12,849 bases of DNA from Anaerolineae bacterium (GTDB taxonomy: Bacteria > Chloroflexota > Anaerolineae > B4-G1 > DUEL01). Under the pieces are notes generated by a model. The model did not search any database, was not told where the DNA came from, and was given only the letters and a program-made list of their open reading frames with translations. Each line of letters begins with the position of its first letter. The first letter of the stretch is position 1. Below, piece after piece: positions 1-6,423 of the stretch. The DNA lies in assembly GCA_029932895.1 (NCBI GenBank), contig JAOZPF010000020.1, positions 1 to 12,849 of the forward strand, read 5' to 3'. Position numbers and translations under genes: made by a program.

Positions 1-709
1 GTGTTGGCTCTTCCTCAAAGGATTGGATCATCTCGGCGATAAAGCCGATCTGGGTCTGCATTCCCGTCTCGACCACCACCCCCATCCCCCGCCCGTAAGT
101 GACGGTGGTGCCCATAAAGGTGCAGTTGGTCCGGTCGCCCAGGGGGGCTTCTTCGGGGGGAGTGACCAACGCCCGCTTTTCCACGGCGACCGATTCGCCG
201 GTGAGGGAGGCTTCGTCCACCCTCAGGTTGACGCTTTGCGTCAGGCGCATATCGGCTGGGACATAGTTGCCGGCCTCCAAAAAGACCACGTCACCGGGGA
301 CCAATTCACGGGCCGGCACTGTGACGCGGTGGCCGTCGCGCAGGACGCGGGCCTCGGGAGCAGCCATCTTTTTGAGGGCCGCCAGCGCCTCCTCCGCCCG
401 CCGCTCTTGGACCACGCCCAGGATGCCGTTGAGGATGACGATGGCGATGATGGCTGCCGCCTCCTCGATCTCGCCCAGTGCTAGGGAGATGAGGGCGGCG
501 ACGATGAGAATAATGACCAGAAAGTTGTTGAACTGATCGAGGACCATGTGCCAGAAACCGGGGCGGGGCCGCTCGGCCAGTTCGTTAGGGCCGCTCTCGA
601 TAAGCCTCTGTTGGGCCTGGGCAGTGGACAGCCCTTGTTCAGTATCGGTGTGCAGAGCAGTGACGGTCTCGTCAATCGACCGCGTGTGCCACGTTGTCTG
701 TCCCTCCAT
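1..709 (-). CDS. P-type cation-transporting ATPase, N-terminal part (truncated by window edge)
   Basis: Open reading frame on the minus strand starting at ATG 709 and running off the left edge; 236 codons are visible of a family usually near 900 residues. The N-terminus (WHTRSIDETV..., GLSTAQAQQRL, GPNEL) matches the cation-ATPase N-terminal domain of the SERCA/PMR1-like (type II) pumps. Two hydrophobic segments follow at about residues 57-73 and 78-93 (M1 and M2). The actuator domain shows LVPGDVV, PADMRL and the dephosphorylation motif TGES at residues 170-173 (bases 191-202). The phosphorylation (DKTGT) and ATP-binding domains lie outside the window, so the ion cannot be settled; the N-terminal resemblance favours Ca2+, but Mg2+, Mn2+ or Na+ remain possible. 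By family knowledge it is an integral membrane pump using ATP through an aspartyl-phosphate intermediate. AGAAGGAG (722-729) lies 12 bases before the start, and a strong promoter sits just upstream. Confidence 0.93.
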   Translation of the reverse strand, partial: MEGQTTWHTRSIDETVTALHTDTEQGLSTAQAQQRLIESGPNELAERPRPGFWHMVLDQFNNFLVIILIVAALISLALGEIEEAAAIIAIVILNGILGVVQERRAEEALAALKKMAAPEARVLRDGHRVTVPARELVPGDVVFLEAGNYVPADMRLTQSVNLRVDEASLTGESVAVEKRALVTPPEEAPLGDRTNCTFMGTTVTYGRGMGVVVETGMQTQIGFIAEMIQSFEEEPT

Positions 710-744
710 AAAGATGTCTGGCTCCTTCTCTGGGAATTGGCGGC

Positions 745-772
745 ATTATAGCACAGAGGGGCCACAGGCCAA
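745..772 (-). promoter_or_regulatory. Sigma-70-type extended -10 promoter for the P-type ATPase
   Basis: On the minus strand a perfect TATAAT (745-750) is preceded by TGC (751-753), an extended -10. A TTGGCC -35-like hexamer (767-772) is 16 bases upstream. Predicted transcription would begin near 738, giving a leader of about 28 bases that contains the AGAAGGAG ribosome site. It lies wholly in the 70-base gap after the phosphatidyltransferase stop, so the pump can be expressed independently of that gene. Seen directly; activity is inferred. Confidence 0.7.
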
Positions 773-779
773 ACAAACT

Positions 780-1340
780 CTACGGCGCGCCGTGGTTGGG
801 GCGGTCTTTTCCTCCCCGCAGGCTGGCAGCGGCCTGGAAGAACTCGGGCAGGAACTCGTCCCGCAGGCGACGCCAGCGCACGGCCGCCGTTGCCAGCAGG
901 TAGCCCGCCGCCAGCCAGCCAAAGGGCGGTGTTTCTTGGAAGGCGATGACGCCAAGGACCACATAGGGCAGGGCGTAGAACGGCCACGCCAGTTGGTGGG
1001 AGTGCAGTATCCACAGGCCGACGGTGATCAGGACCAGCGTCGCCCCCAGCCACGCAGCCAGGTAATCGCTCAGCACCAGGTACGAGGCGACGCCCAGCGA
1101 GACCGCCAGGTCGGCCTCGGCATCATGGGAGCCGATCCAGGTGCTCTCCGGGCTGGGGTCGCGGCGGGCCAACGGCCCGTCCAGTAGATCGGTCAGCCAG
1201 CTCAGGATCACGACCAGGACGGCGGTAGGAAGGGCGGTTCCACCACGGACAAGCCCCAGGCCAGCCAGACAGAGGCCCAGAAGGGCCCTGCTGACGGTTA
1301 GCGTGTCGGCCAGCGATCGTGTGTGTCTGAACTTGGTCAT
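780..1340 (-). CDS. CDP-alcohol phosphatidyltransferase family membrane protein
   Basis: 186 residues, close to the family's usual 180-200. This family moves a phosphatidyl group from a CDP-linked lipid to an alcohol such as glycerol-3-phosphate or inositol phosphate, in the membrane. The N-terminus SLADTLTVSRALLGL resembles the family's NLLTLLR-type opening. The signature is present: D51-x2-D54-G55-x2-A58-R59, then D73-x3-D77. All four metal-binding aspartates are kept, but the stretch between R59 and D73 is one residue longer than in PgsA-type enzymes, and the usual glycine four before the third Asp is I69, with G70 next to it. Several hydrophobic helices follow (about residues 78-150); the C-terminus is basic. 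GGAGGTGA lies just before ATG 1340, so the start is secure. The acceptor alcohol cannot be told from sequence, so I give no gene symbol. The P-type ATPase follows downstream on the same strand, but with its own promoter. Confidence 0.85.
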   Translation of the reverse strand: MTKFRHTRSLADTLTVSRALLGLCLAGLGLVRGGTALPTAVLVVILSWLTDLLDGPLARRDPSPESTWIGSHDAEADLAVSLGVASYLVLSDYLAAWLGATLVLITVGLWILHSHQLAWPFYALPYVVLGVIAFQETPPFGWLAAGYLLATAAVRWRRLRDEFLPEFFQAAASLRGGKDRPNHGAP

Positions 1341-1395
1341 CGCTCACCTCCGTTCGCCAGTTGGCCAATAGGCGTTAGTATGATAACTACTTCTG

Positions 1396-1424
1396 ATTCT
1401 AGCTCACTTTGCTTCCCTTGTCAA
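1396..1424 (-). promoter_or_regulatory. Near-consensus sigma-70 promoter for the CDP-alcohol phosphatidyltransferase
   Basis: On the minus strand a perfect TTGACA (1419-1424) and TAGAAT (1396-1401) are separated by exactly 17 bases. Predicted transcription starts near 1389, giving a leader of about 49 bases before ATG 1340 that carries the strong GGAGGTGA ribosome site. This is an almost ideal housekeeping promoter; function is inferred from the match and position. Confidence 0.78.
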
Positions 1425-1446
1425 ATTGGTTGGCTCGAAGTAAGAT

Positions 1447-1577
1447 GAGCCGGGCGTTTAGCCCGGCGATCCCTTGCCCGGACGTTCACGTCCGGGCTCA
1501 AAAGCCAAGCCCTGCGGGCTGGAGCCAGCCTCTGCAGAAGGCTTTGCCGGGTGAGCCGGGTGGTTTAGCGCCCGGCG
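1447..1577. repeat. Composite palindromic intergenic repeat (REP/MITE-like)
   Basis: A run of five adjacent hairpins. (A) GCCGGGC 1449-1455 with GCCCGGC 1461-1467, loop GTTTA. (B) GCCCGGACGT 1476-1485 with ACGTCCGGGC 1488-1497, a perfect 10-base arm. (C) AGCCC 1508-1512 with GGGCT 1516-1520. (D) an imperfect palindrome 1527-1543 centred on TCTGCAGA. (E) GCCGGG 1555-1560 with CCCGGC 1571-1576. The outer hairpins A and E are also near-direct repeats of one another: both begin GAGCCGGG and share a TTTAGC core followed by CCCGGCG or CCGGCG. GC-rich chained palindromes of this kind are known as dispersed intergenic elements in several bacteria. I see no transposase, and dispersal cannot be tested from one copy. 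Confidence 0.7.
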
Positions 1578-1681
1578 GTATCGTCTATGCTCAGGTCGCT
1601 TGTTTTTACCCTGCGTTTACGAGCTGGTATCCGCCGGATAACCTGGGCCGGGTATGGTGAGTGGTGACGGAGGGAGGTGGA

Positions 1682-3712
1682 ATGACGCGACGTCTCTTGC
1701 CCGACCTGGTGATCGGACTGGTGATCCTGGCGCTTTGCCTGGGGGTCTATAACGCCACTCTCACCCCCAGCCTCTCCTACGCCAGCCCCGATGGTAACGA
1801 GCTGGCGACGGTCCCCTACATCCTGGGTCTGGCTCACTCTACTGGCTATCCCCTCTACACCTGGTTGGGCAAGCTCTTTACCTTTATCCCCATCGGCGAC
1901 GTGGCCCATCGGGTCAACCTGATGAGCGCCACGCTGGGCGCTGCTGGCGTCGCTCTCCTATACGTCGTTCTCCGTTTCCTGACCTCTGGCCTTGGCCCCC
2001 CGCTGTTCTCCTATCTGTCCTCCGGTTTTGCTGCCCTCCTCTTTGGCTTCTCCCGCACCTTTTGGTCGCAGACGACCATCGCCGAGGTCTATGCCCCCAA
2101 CGTCTTTATGGTCACCCTGACCCTGGTGCTGTTGCTGTGGTGGGCGCGAGTGGAGGAGCGGGAGCGGAGGAACCGTCCGGCGGGAGAGCGGTGGTGGCGG
2201 CGGATGCTTCCCTCCTGGCGTTCCTCCTTGCTCCTTTTTGCCTTCGGTCTCTGCTTTGGGCTCTCTCTCGGCACCCATATGTCCGACCTGGGCTTTGCCC
2301 CCGCTTTCGCCCTCTTTATCCTGCTGGTCGGCGCCTGGACCGCGCTCAGCCCGCTGACTATCGCCAGCGCTGGGGCGGGGTTCTTCCTCGGCCTGCTCCA
2401 GTTTCTCTGGCTGCCCTTCCGGGCTTTGACCTTGGTGGACGCGCCGATGCGGGCCCACGCTCCACTTACTCTCCGTGGCATCTACAACTACACCCTGGGG
2501 GCCTTCCCCCAGTTCAAGTTTGCCTTTCCCCTCGCAGCCCTGCCCGACCGTGTCGTTGTCTATCTCTACTTTCTGGTCCAGCAATTCGGCTTGGCGGGCG
2601 TCCTGCTGGGCCTCCTGGGGTTGTGGGTGCTCCTGTTCCTCCGCCCGCGCCGCTTCTTTCTCCTGGTCGGGATGTATCTGGTTCACGTCTGGTTCTTTAT
2701 CCAGTACCGGGCCTTTGACCTGGACGTCTTTTTCATCCCCGCCCATCTCGTCTATGCACTCCTGATCGGCAGCGCGGTGTGCTGGCTGTTGGTCCGATTG
2801 GGCCGGTTGCGCCAGCCAGTCGTGCGGCGGGTGCTAACCGGGATGGCGGTGCTATCGTTGGCTCTCGGACTGGTGGTGGAGGTGCGGACCAACTGGGCGC
2901 TCAACGATCGCTCCGGCGACACGGCGATCAATGATTTCTACGAGAACGTCTTGGCCCTGCTGCCCGAGAACGCGGTCCTGCTGAGTCGTGGTGGCGTCTT
3001 TGGCTACGATCTTTTCTACTACCGCCTGGTCTATGACGCGCGTCCTGATGTGTGTATTCCGGCGCTGGAGGCGGGGGACGGTCCGCCGGCCCACACCGGA
3101 GGAGAGGTGTACACCAACGTCTCACTGGATAGCGGACGTATGGGCCAGGGGCCGTGGGCACCGCCGGCGGGGTGGGTGGAGCCTGACGATTGGGCGGTGC
3201 CGGTCCTGTTCGGCGCTACCGGGCTCGACGCCTCCTCCGCCCAGCGGTTGGTTCTCTACCACGTCACCGACGAGCCGCCGACCTTGGTGGTGACGGACGT
3301 GCAGCCTCAACACCTGCTGAACGAGCCGCTGGATGGCCTGACACTGGTGGGGTATGACCTGGAGGAGACAACGGTTCGGGCGGGCGGGACGCTCCACCTC
3401 ACCCTCTACTGGCGGCTGGGCAGGGCGGCATCGGGCCTGCTGGTAGGGGCCAGCCTAGGGGACGAGGTGTTGGAGGTGCACGAACCGGGGTTGGGCAACC
3501 TGCGCCGGTATGTGGAAACGGTCCACCCGGATCGCGACGGGGTGCTGGTGGAGACTTATGGGGTGGTGATACCCCGGCAGACAGAGGCTACCGCGTTCCC
3601 GCTGGAGATCGTCGCTGTCTCCCGTTTTGGCGGGCAGGGAGAACAAATAGTGGGCCGGGTTACTTTGCAAGAGATCGTGATCACCGATGGCGGCTCACCG
3701 GGAGGGGAATGA
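1682..3712 (+). CDS. DUF2723-type multi-pass membrane glycosyltransferase (GT-C-like) with C-terminal beta-domain
   Basis: 676 residues from ATG 1682, which has GGGAGG immediately upstream; an in-frame GTG at 1661 has no ribosome site. The N-terminal part matches the DUF2723 (TMEM260-like, protein O-mannosyltransferase-related) family: a first membrane helix (about residues 8-25), then a loop with TPSLSYASPDGNE (acidic D37 and E40), the LGLAHSTGYPLYT stretch (48-60), and RVNLMSA. About ten further hydrophobic helices run to residue 405. Residues about 410-540 form an outer domain (NDFYENVLALLPENAVLL). Residues about 540-676 look like a beta-sandwich module (LVGYDLEE, LTLYWRL) common at the end of surface glycosyltransferases in Chloroflexota. 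The expected role is transfer of a sugar from a lipid-linked donor to protein or lipid outside the membrane; donor and acceptor are unknown. Its stop overlaps the next gene, so the two are translationally coupled. Confidence 0.82.
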   Translation: MTRRLLPDLVIGLVILALCLGVYNATLTPSLSYASPDGNELATVPYILGLAHSTGYPLYTWLGKLFTFIPIGDVAHRVNLMSATLGAAGVALLYVVLRFLTSGLGPPLFSYLSSGFAALLFGFSRTFWSQTTIAEVYAPNVFMVTLTLVLLLWWARVEERERRNRPAGERWWRRMLPSWRSSLLLFAFGLCFGLSLGTHMSDLGFAPAFALFILLVGAWTALSPLTIASAGAGFFLGLLQFLWLPFRALTLVDAPMRAHAPLTLRGIYNYTLGAFPQFKFAFPLAALPDRVVVYLYFLVQQFGLAGVLLGLLGLWVLLFLRPRRFFLLVGMYLVHVWFFIQYRAFDLDVFFIPAHLVYALLIGSAVCWLLVRLGRLRQPVVRRVLTGMAVLSLALGLVVEVRTNWALNDRSGDTAINDFYENVLALLPENAVLLSRGGVFGYDLFYYRLVYDARPDVCIPALEAGDGPPAHTGGEVYTNVSLDSGRMGQGPWAPPAGWVEPDDWAVPVLFGATGLDASSAQRLVLYHVTDEPPTLVVTDVQPQHLLNEPLDGLTLVGYDLEETTVRAGGTLHLTLYWRLGRAASGLLVGASLGDEVLEVHEPGLGNLRRYVETVHPDRDGVLVETYGVVIPRQTEATAFPLEIVAVSRFGGQGEQIVGRVTLQEIVITDGGSPGGE

Positions 3713-4170
3713 TGGCACGTGGTAGAGGTATGATGCTCGGCGTTGGCGCGGCTCTCATCGTGGGCATACTGCTAGCGGCGACCTTCTCCCTGGGAGTATA
3801 TGTGGGGGAACACGGCTGGACCTGGCAGGGGGTGTCGTTAGCCGGGCCGGCCCAACGACCTGGTGGGCCGCCGCCTGGTCAGGCTCCGCCCGGCGGAGGG
3901 GCTCCCCCTCCCGGTGGTGCGGGGCTGCCGCCGCGCTCACCCGACCTGAGGGGGCAGGTGCGGGCATTGGAAGATGGCACCTTGTTCCTTGCCACTAGCG
4001 ATGGCCCCCGCACGGTGGAGCTTGCGCCGCAGGTTCAGGTGCGCACAACTAGTGGGGAATCCCTCGGTATAGCGGCGCTCCAGCCCGGCGCGCCGGTGGC
4101 TGTCTTTGGTCACCGTGGCGACGGGGGGCAGGTGTTGGTGGCGGACGTGGTGGTGCTGTTCTCCCCATAG
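3712..4170 (+). CDS. Membrane-anchored small protein with DUF5666-like domain
   Basis: 152 residues from ATG 3712; an ATG at 3709 adds one residue, and GGAGG at 3701-3705 is better spaced for 3712. The ATGATG overlaps the TGA of the glycosyltransferase, so the two are coupled. Residues 9-30 form one hydrophobic segment after a basic start, a signal anchor or uncleaved signal peptide. Residues about 45-76 are a low-complexity Pro/Gly linker. Residues 79-150 resemble DUF5666: LRGQVRALEDGTLFLAT, then DGPRTVELAPQVQV, then LQPGAPVAVFGH and QVLVADVVVL, a small beta-barrel pattern with the PGxxVxVxG turn. It probably projects a small beta-domain outside the membrane on a flexible stalk. Its function is unknown; coupling suggests a partner or accessory of the membrane glycosyltransferase, which is inference. 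Confidence 0.78.
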   Translation: MARGRGMMLGVGAALIVGILLAATFSLGVYVGEHGWTWQGVSLAGPAQRPGGPPPGQAPPGGGAPPPGGAGLPPRSPDLRGQVRALEDGTLFLATSDGPRTVELAPQVQVRTTSGESLGIAALQPGAPVAVFGHRGDGGQVLVADVVVLFSP

Positions 4171-4182
4171 CTTTCCCCGCTC

Positions 4183-4211
4183 TTGCCTTTCTCGCCCTCT
4201 TGTGCTACAAC
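4183..4211 (+). promoter_or_regulatory. Candidate promoter for the aldolase-glycerol kinase pair
   Basis: TTGCCT (4183-4188) and TACAAC (4206-4211) are spaced by 17 bases, with TG at 4203-4204 giving an extended -10. Transcription would start near 4218, only a few bases before ATG 4222, so the message would be almost leaderless. That fits the lack of a clear Shine-Dalgarno there. The match is weaker than the other promoters in the window. Confidence 0.4.
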
Positions 4212-4221
4212 CTGGGGCGAG

Positions 4222-4788
4222 ATGACGGATACACTTTTCTATCGGCAGTTCCGCGATGTGGGCCGCGACCTCTACCGCTCCGGCCTGGTCAGCTCTCACG
4301 GTGGCAACATCAGCGTTCGCCTGGGGGAGCGGCTGCTCATCAAGCGACGAGGGGTGATGCTGTCCCGATTGCGCCCCTCCGACCTGATCGAGACCGGCCT
4401 GTTCCAGGACGATGAGAATACCCCGCTCTGCTCCACCGAGCTGATCGTCCACCGGGCGATCTACCGCGCCACGCCCGCGCTGGCTGTCGTCCACGCCCAC
4501 CCCCGCGCCGCTGTCGCCCTCTCCTTTTCCCGCGACGAGATCGTGCCCCTCGACAGCGAGGGTGGGGCTGTGCTGGGCCGGGTCCCTGTGGTGGCGGTGG
4601 CGCGTCCCTCCGGCAGCCCCGAGCTGGCCCAGGCGGTGGCGCGGGCGTTGCAGCAGCATCCCATCGTCCTCGTGCGCAGCCACGGCTCTTTTGCCGCGGG
4701 GGAGACACTGGAGCAGGCGTTTCAACGCACCAGTGTGCTGGAGGAATCGTGCGAGATCGTGTGGCGGGTGGAGGTGATGGGGAGATGA
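4222..4788 (+). CDS. Class II aldolase/adducin-family protein (L-fuculose-phosphate aldolase-like)
   Basis: 188 residues from ATG 4222; an upstream TTG at 4183 gives a non-homologous tail and is rejected. The family includes FucA (fuculose-1-phosphate to dihydroxyacetone phosphate plus lactaldehyde), ribulose-5-phosphate epimerase and related Zn enzymes. The Zn site is intact and at nearly the FucA positions: E73 (STELIVH), H91 and H93 (VVHAHPRAA), H154 (VRSHGSF). The phosphate-binding motif SSHGGNISVR is at 24-33. The protein is shorter than FucA (about 215 residues) and lacks its C-terminal tail, where a tyrosine helps hold the aldehyde substrate, so the true substrate may differ. Glycerol kinase follows 43 bases later on the same strand, so the pair may be co-transcribed; a link through triose phosphates is inference. 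The ribosome site is weak (GGGGCGAG). Confidence 0.85.
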   Translation: MTDTLFYRQFRDVGRDLYRSGLVSSHGGNISVRLGERLLIKRRGVMLSRLRPSDLIETGLFQDDENTPLCSTELIVHRAIYRATPALAVVHAHPRAAVALSFSRDEIVPLDSEGGAVLGRVPVVAVARPSGSPELAQAVARALQQHPIVLVRSHGSFAAGETLEQAFQRTSVLEESCEIVWRVEVMGR

Positions 4789-4831
4789 GGCTTGGTAGGA
4801 GACGGTAAATTCCACAGTGAGGAGAGATAAT

Positions 4832-6343
4832 ATGGCACAGTACGCCGCTGCGCTGGACCAGGGCACCACCGGCACCCGCTTTATGATCTTTGACCAACGG
4901 GGCCGGGTGGTCTCATCCCACTATGAAGAGCACGCCCAGATCACCCCCCGGCCCGGCTGGGTGGAGCACGACCCCGCCGAGATCTGGGCCAAGACCCAGC
5001 GGGTCATCGCCGGCGCATTGGAGAAGGGGCACATATCGCCCGCCGAGATCGGAGCCATCGGCGTCACCAACCAGCGGGAGACCACCGTGGTGTGGGACCC
5101 CCGCACTGGTGAGCCGCTGCACAATGCCCTGGTGTGGCAAGATACCCGCACCCGCGAGATCTGCCAGGCGCTGGTCGCCGACGGCCTCGAACCGCTCTTC
5201 CGCGCCCGGACCGGTCTCCCCGTCGCCACCTACTTTTCCGGCCCCAAGCTCAAGTGGCTCCTCGACAACGTCCCCGGCCTGCGGGCGAAAGCGGAGGCAG
5301 GGGAGGCTCTCTTTGGCACCATCGACACCTGGGTCATCTGGAACCTGACCGGCGGGCCGGGGAGAGGAGCGCACGTCACCGACGTGACCAACGGCAGCCG
5401 CACGATGCTGATGGACCTGACTGCCCTCGATTGGGACGACGAACTGTTAGAGATACTGGGCGTCCCGCGCCCGATGCTGCCTCGGCTCCGCCCCTCGTCC
5501 GACCCGGCGTTCTATGGGACCACTTTACCAGACGGGGTGCTGGGCGCGGCGGTGCCGGTCTGCGGCGACCTGGGTGACCAGCAGGCGGCGCTTTTTGGGC
5601 AGGCTGGCACTGTCCCCGGCGAGGCCAAGAACACTTACGGCACCGGTTGTTTCATGCTCCTCAACACCGGCGCTGAACCGGTTCCCTCTACCAGCGGACT
5701 TCTCACCACTGTCGCTTACGGTCTGCCTGGGGAGGTGGCCTACGCCCTGGAGGGCTCTATCGCCATCGCTGGCGCGGCGGTACAGTGGCTGCGCGACAAC
5801 CTGGGGTTGATCGAAGAGGCGGCCGAGACGGAACCCATCGCCCGCAGTGTCGAGGACGCTGGCGGCATCTACTTTGTGCCGGCCTTTTCCGGGCTTTTCG
5901 CTCCCTATTGGGATATGGACGCCCGTGGCGTCATCGTCGGGCTGACCCGTTATGCCAATCGTGCCCATCTGGTGCGGGCTACCCTGGAGGCGATCTGCTA
6001 CCAGACCAGGGATGTGCTGGAGGCAATGCAGGCCGATTCGGGCATCAAGCTGGCTTCCCTCAAGGTCGATGGCGGCGCGACTGCGAACGATTTTTTGATG
6101 CAGCTCCAGGCAGATATATTGGGTGTGCCGGTTGTCCGGCCCGTGGTCAGCGAGACAACTGCCCTTGGCGCGGCCTACGCTGCCGGGTTGGCGGTGGGCT
6201 TGTGGTCGGGCCTAGCGGAGCTGCGGGCCAACTGGAGGATGGATCGCCTTTTCGAGCCGCGGTGGGATGAGGCCCGCCGTGAGGCTGCCTATGACGGTTG
6301 GAAACGGGCGGTGGAACGCAGCCGTGGCTGGATGCAGGGTTAG
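4832..6343 (+). CDS. glpK: Glycerol kinase
   Basis: 503 residues from ATG 4832, the usual length; GAGGAGA lies just upstream, and the GTG at 4817 is rejected. It phosphorylates glycerol with ATP to sn-glycerol-3-phosphate in the cytoplasm. FGGY-family motifs run in order: ATP loop LDQGTTGTR (8-16), glycerol-binding R82-E83 (TNQRETT) and W102 (LVWQDTRT), Y134 (TYFSGPKLKW), DTWVIWNLTGG (165-175), catalytic D249 (GDQQAALFGQ), KNTYGTGCFML (266-276), and the C-terminal VDGGATANDF. Two regulatory features seem absent: the GGKGG-type loop that binds fructose-1,6-bisphosphate in the E. coli enzyme is missing, and the histidine phosphorylated by the PTS in Firmicutes enzymes appears to be alanine (A226, in PAFYG). 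GLGAPYWD reads GLFAPYWD here. No glycerol facilitator or G3P dehydrogenase is nearby; the product may feed the PlsY-like enzyme encoded downstream. Confidence 0.96.
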   Translation: MAQYAAALDQGTTGTRFMIFDQRGRVVSSHYEEHAQITPRPGWVEHDPAEIWAKTQRVIAGALEKGHISPAEIGAIGVTNQRETTVVWDPRTGEPLHNALVWQDTRTREICQALVADGLEPLFRARTGLPVATYFSGPKLKWLLDNVPGLRAKAEAGEALFGTIDTWVIWNLTGGPGRGAHVTDVTNGSRTMLMDLTALDWDDELLEILGVPRPMLPRLRPSSDPAFYGTTLPDGVLGAAVPVCGDLGDQQAALFGQAGTVPGEAKNTYGTGCFMLLNTGAEPVPSTSGLLTTVAYGLPGEVAYALEGSIAIAGAAVQWLRDNLGLIEEAAETEPIARSVEDAGGIYFVPAFSGLFAPYWDMDARGVIVGLTRYANRAHLVRATLEAICYQTRDVLEAMQADSGIKLASLKVDGGATANDFLMQLQADILGVPVVRPVVSETTALGAAYAAGLAVGLWSGLAELRANWRMDRLFEPRWDEARREAAYDGWKRAVERSRGWMQG

Positions 6344-6344
6344 G

Positions 6345-6373
6345 TTGCCCAACCCGTCCAAAACAGGTATACT
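6345..6373 (+). promoter_or_regulatory. Promoter for the hydroxylase-lipid gene cluster, with overlapping dyad
   Basis: TTGCCC (6345-6350) and TATACT (6368-6373) are separated by exactly 17 bases, just after the glpK stop. Transcription would start near 6380, leaving about 44 bases before ATG 6424 with its strong AGGAGG (6412-6417). A small perfect dyad, GGTTG-CC-CAACC (6343-6354), overlaps the -35 element; it could be a regulator half-site or chance. Position and spacing support a real promoter. Confidence 0.65.
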
Positions 6374-6423
6374 CCAGGGGGTGCCGTCAACGGAACCCAG
6401 TCCGACGAACCAGGAGGATCGCT

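Larger units (their letters stand above)
1341..1681. other. Divergent intergenic region
   Basis: This 341-base gap separates the leftward phosphatidyltransferase from the rightward glycosyltransferase. Its left part (1341-1430) is AT-richer and holds the ribosome site and promoter of the leftward gene. Its middle (about 1447-1577) is a GC-rich composite palindromic repeat. The right part (1578-1681) should carry the promoter of the rightward gene, but I found no convincing -35/-10 pair there; only weak matches such as TTTACG (1616-1621) with GATAAC (1637-1642) at 15-base spacing. No coding potential is credible in this gap. Confidence 0.7.

Noticed and set aside
23..484. Plus-strand frame at the left edge
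   Set aside because: Opposite strand encodes the P-type ATPase with TGES and PADMRL motifs.
1447..1577. CRISPR array
   Set aside because: The units are palindromes of differing sequence with no regular repeat-spacer pattern.
1600..1660. Promoter for the membrane glycosyltransferase
   Set aside because: Only weak hexamers with poor spacing (14-19 bases) could be found.
1661..1681. GTG start for the membrane glycosyltransferase
   Set aside because: No ribosome site before it, and GGGAGG falls between it and ATG 1682.
1958..2746. 262-codon minus-strand frame within the membrane glycosyltransferase
   Set aside because: Low-complexity Glu/Gln/Gly composition arising from the reverse of hydrophobic codons; no motif.
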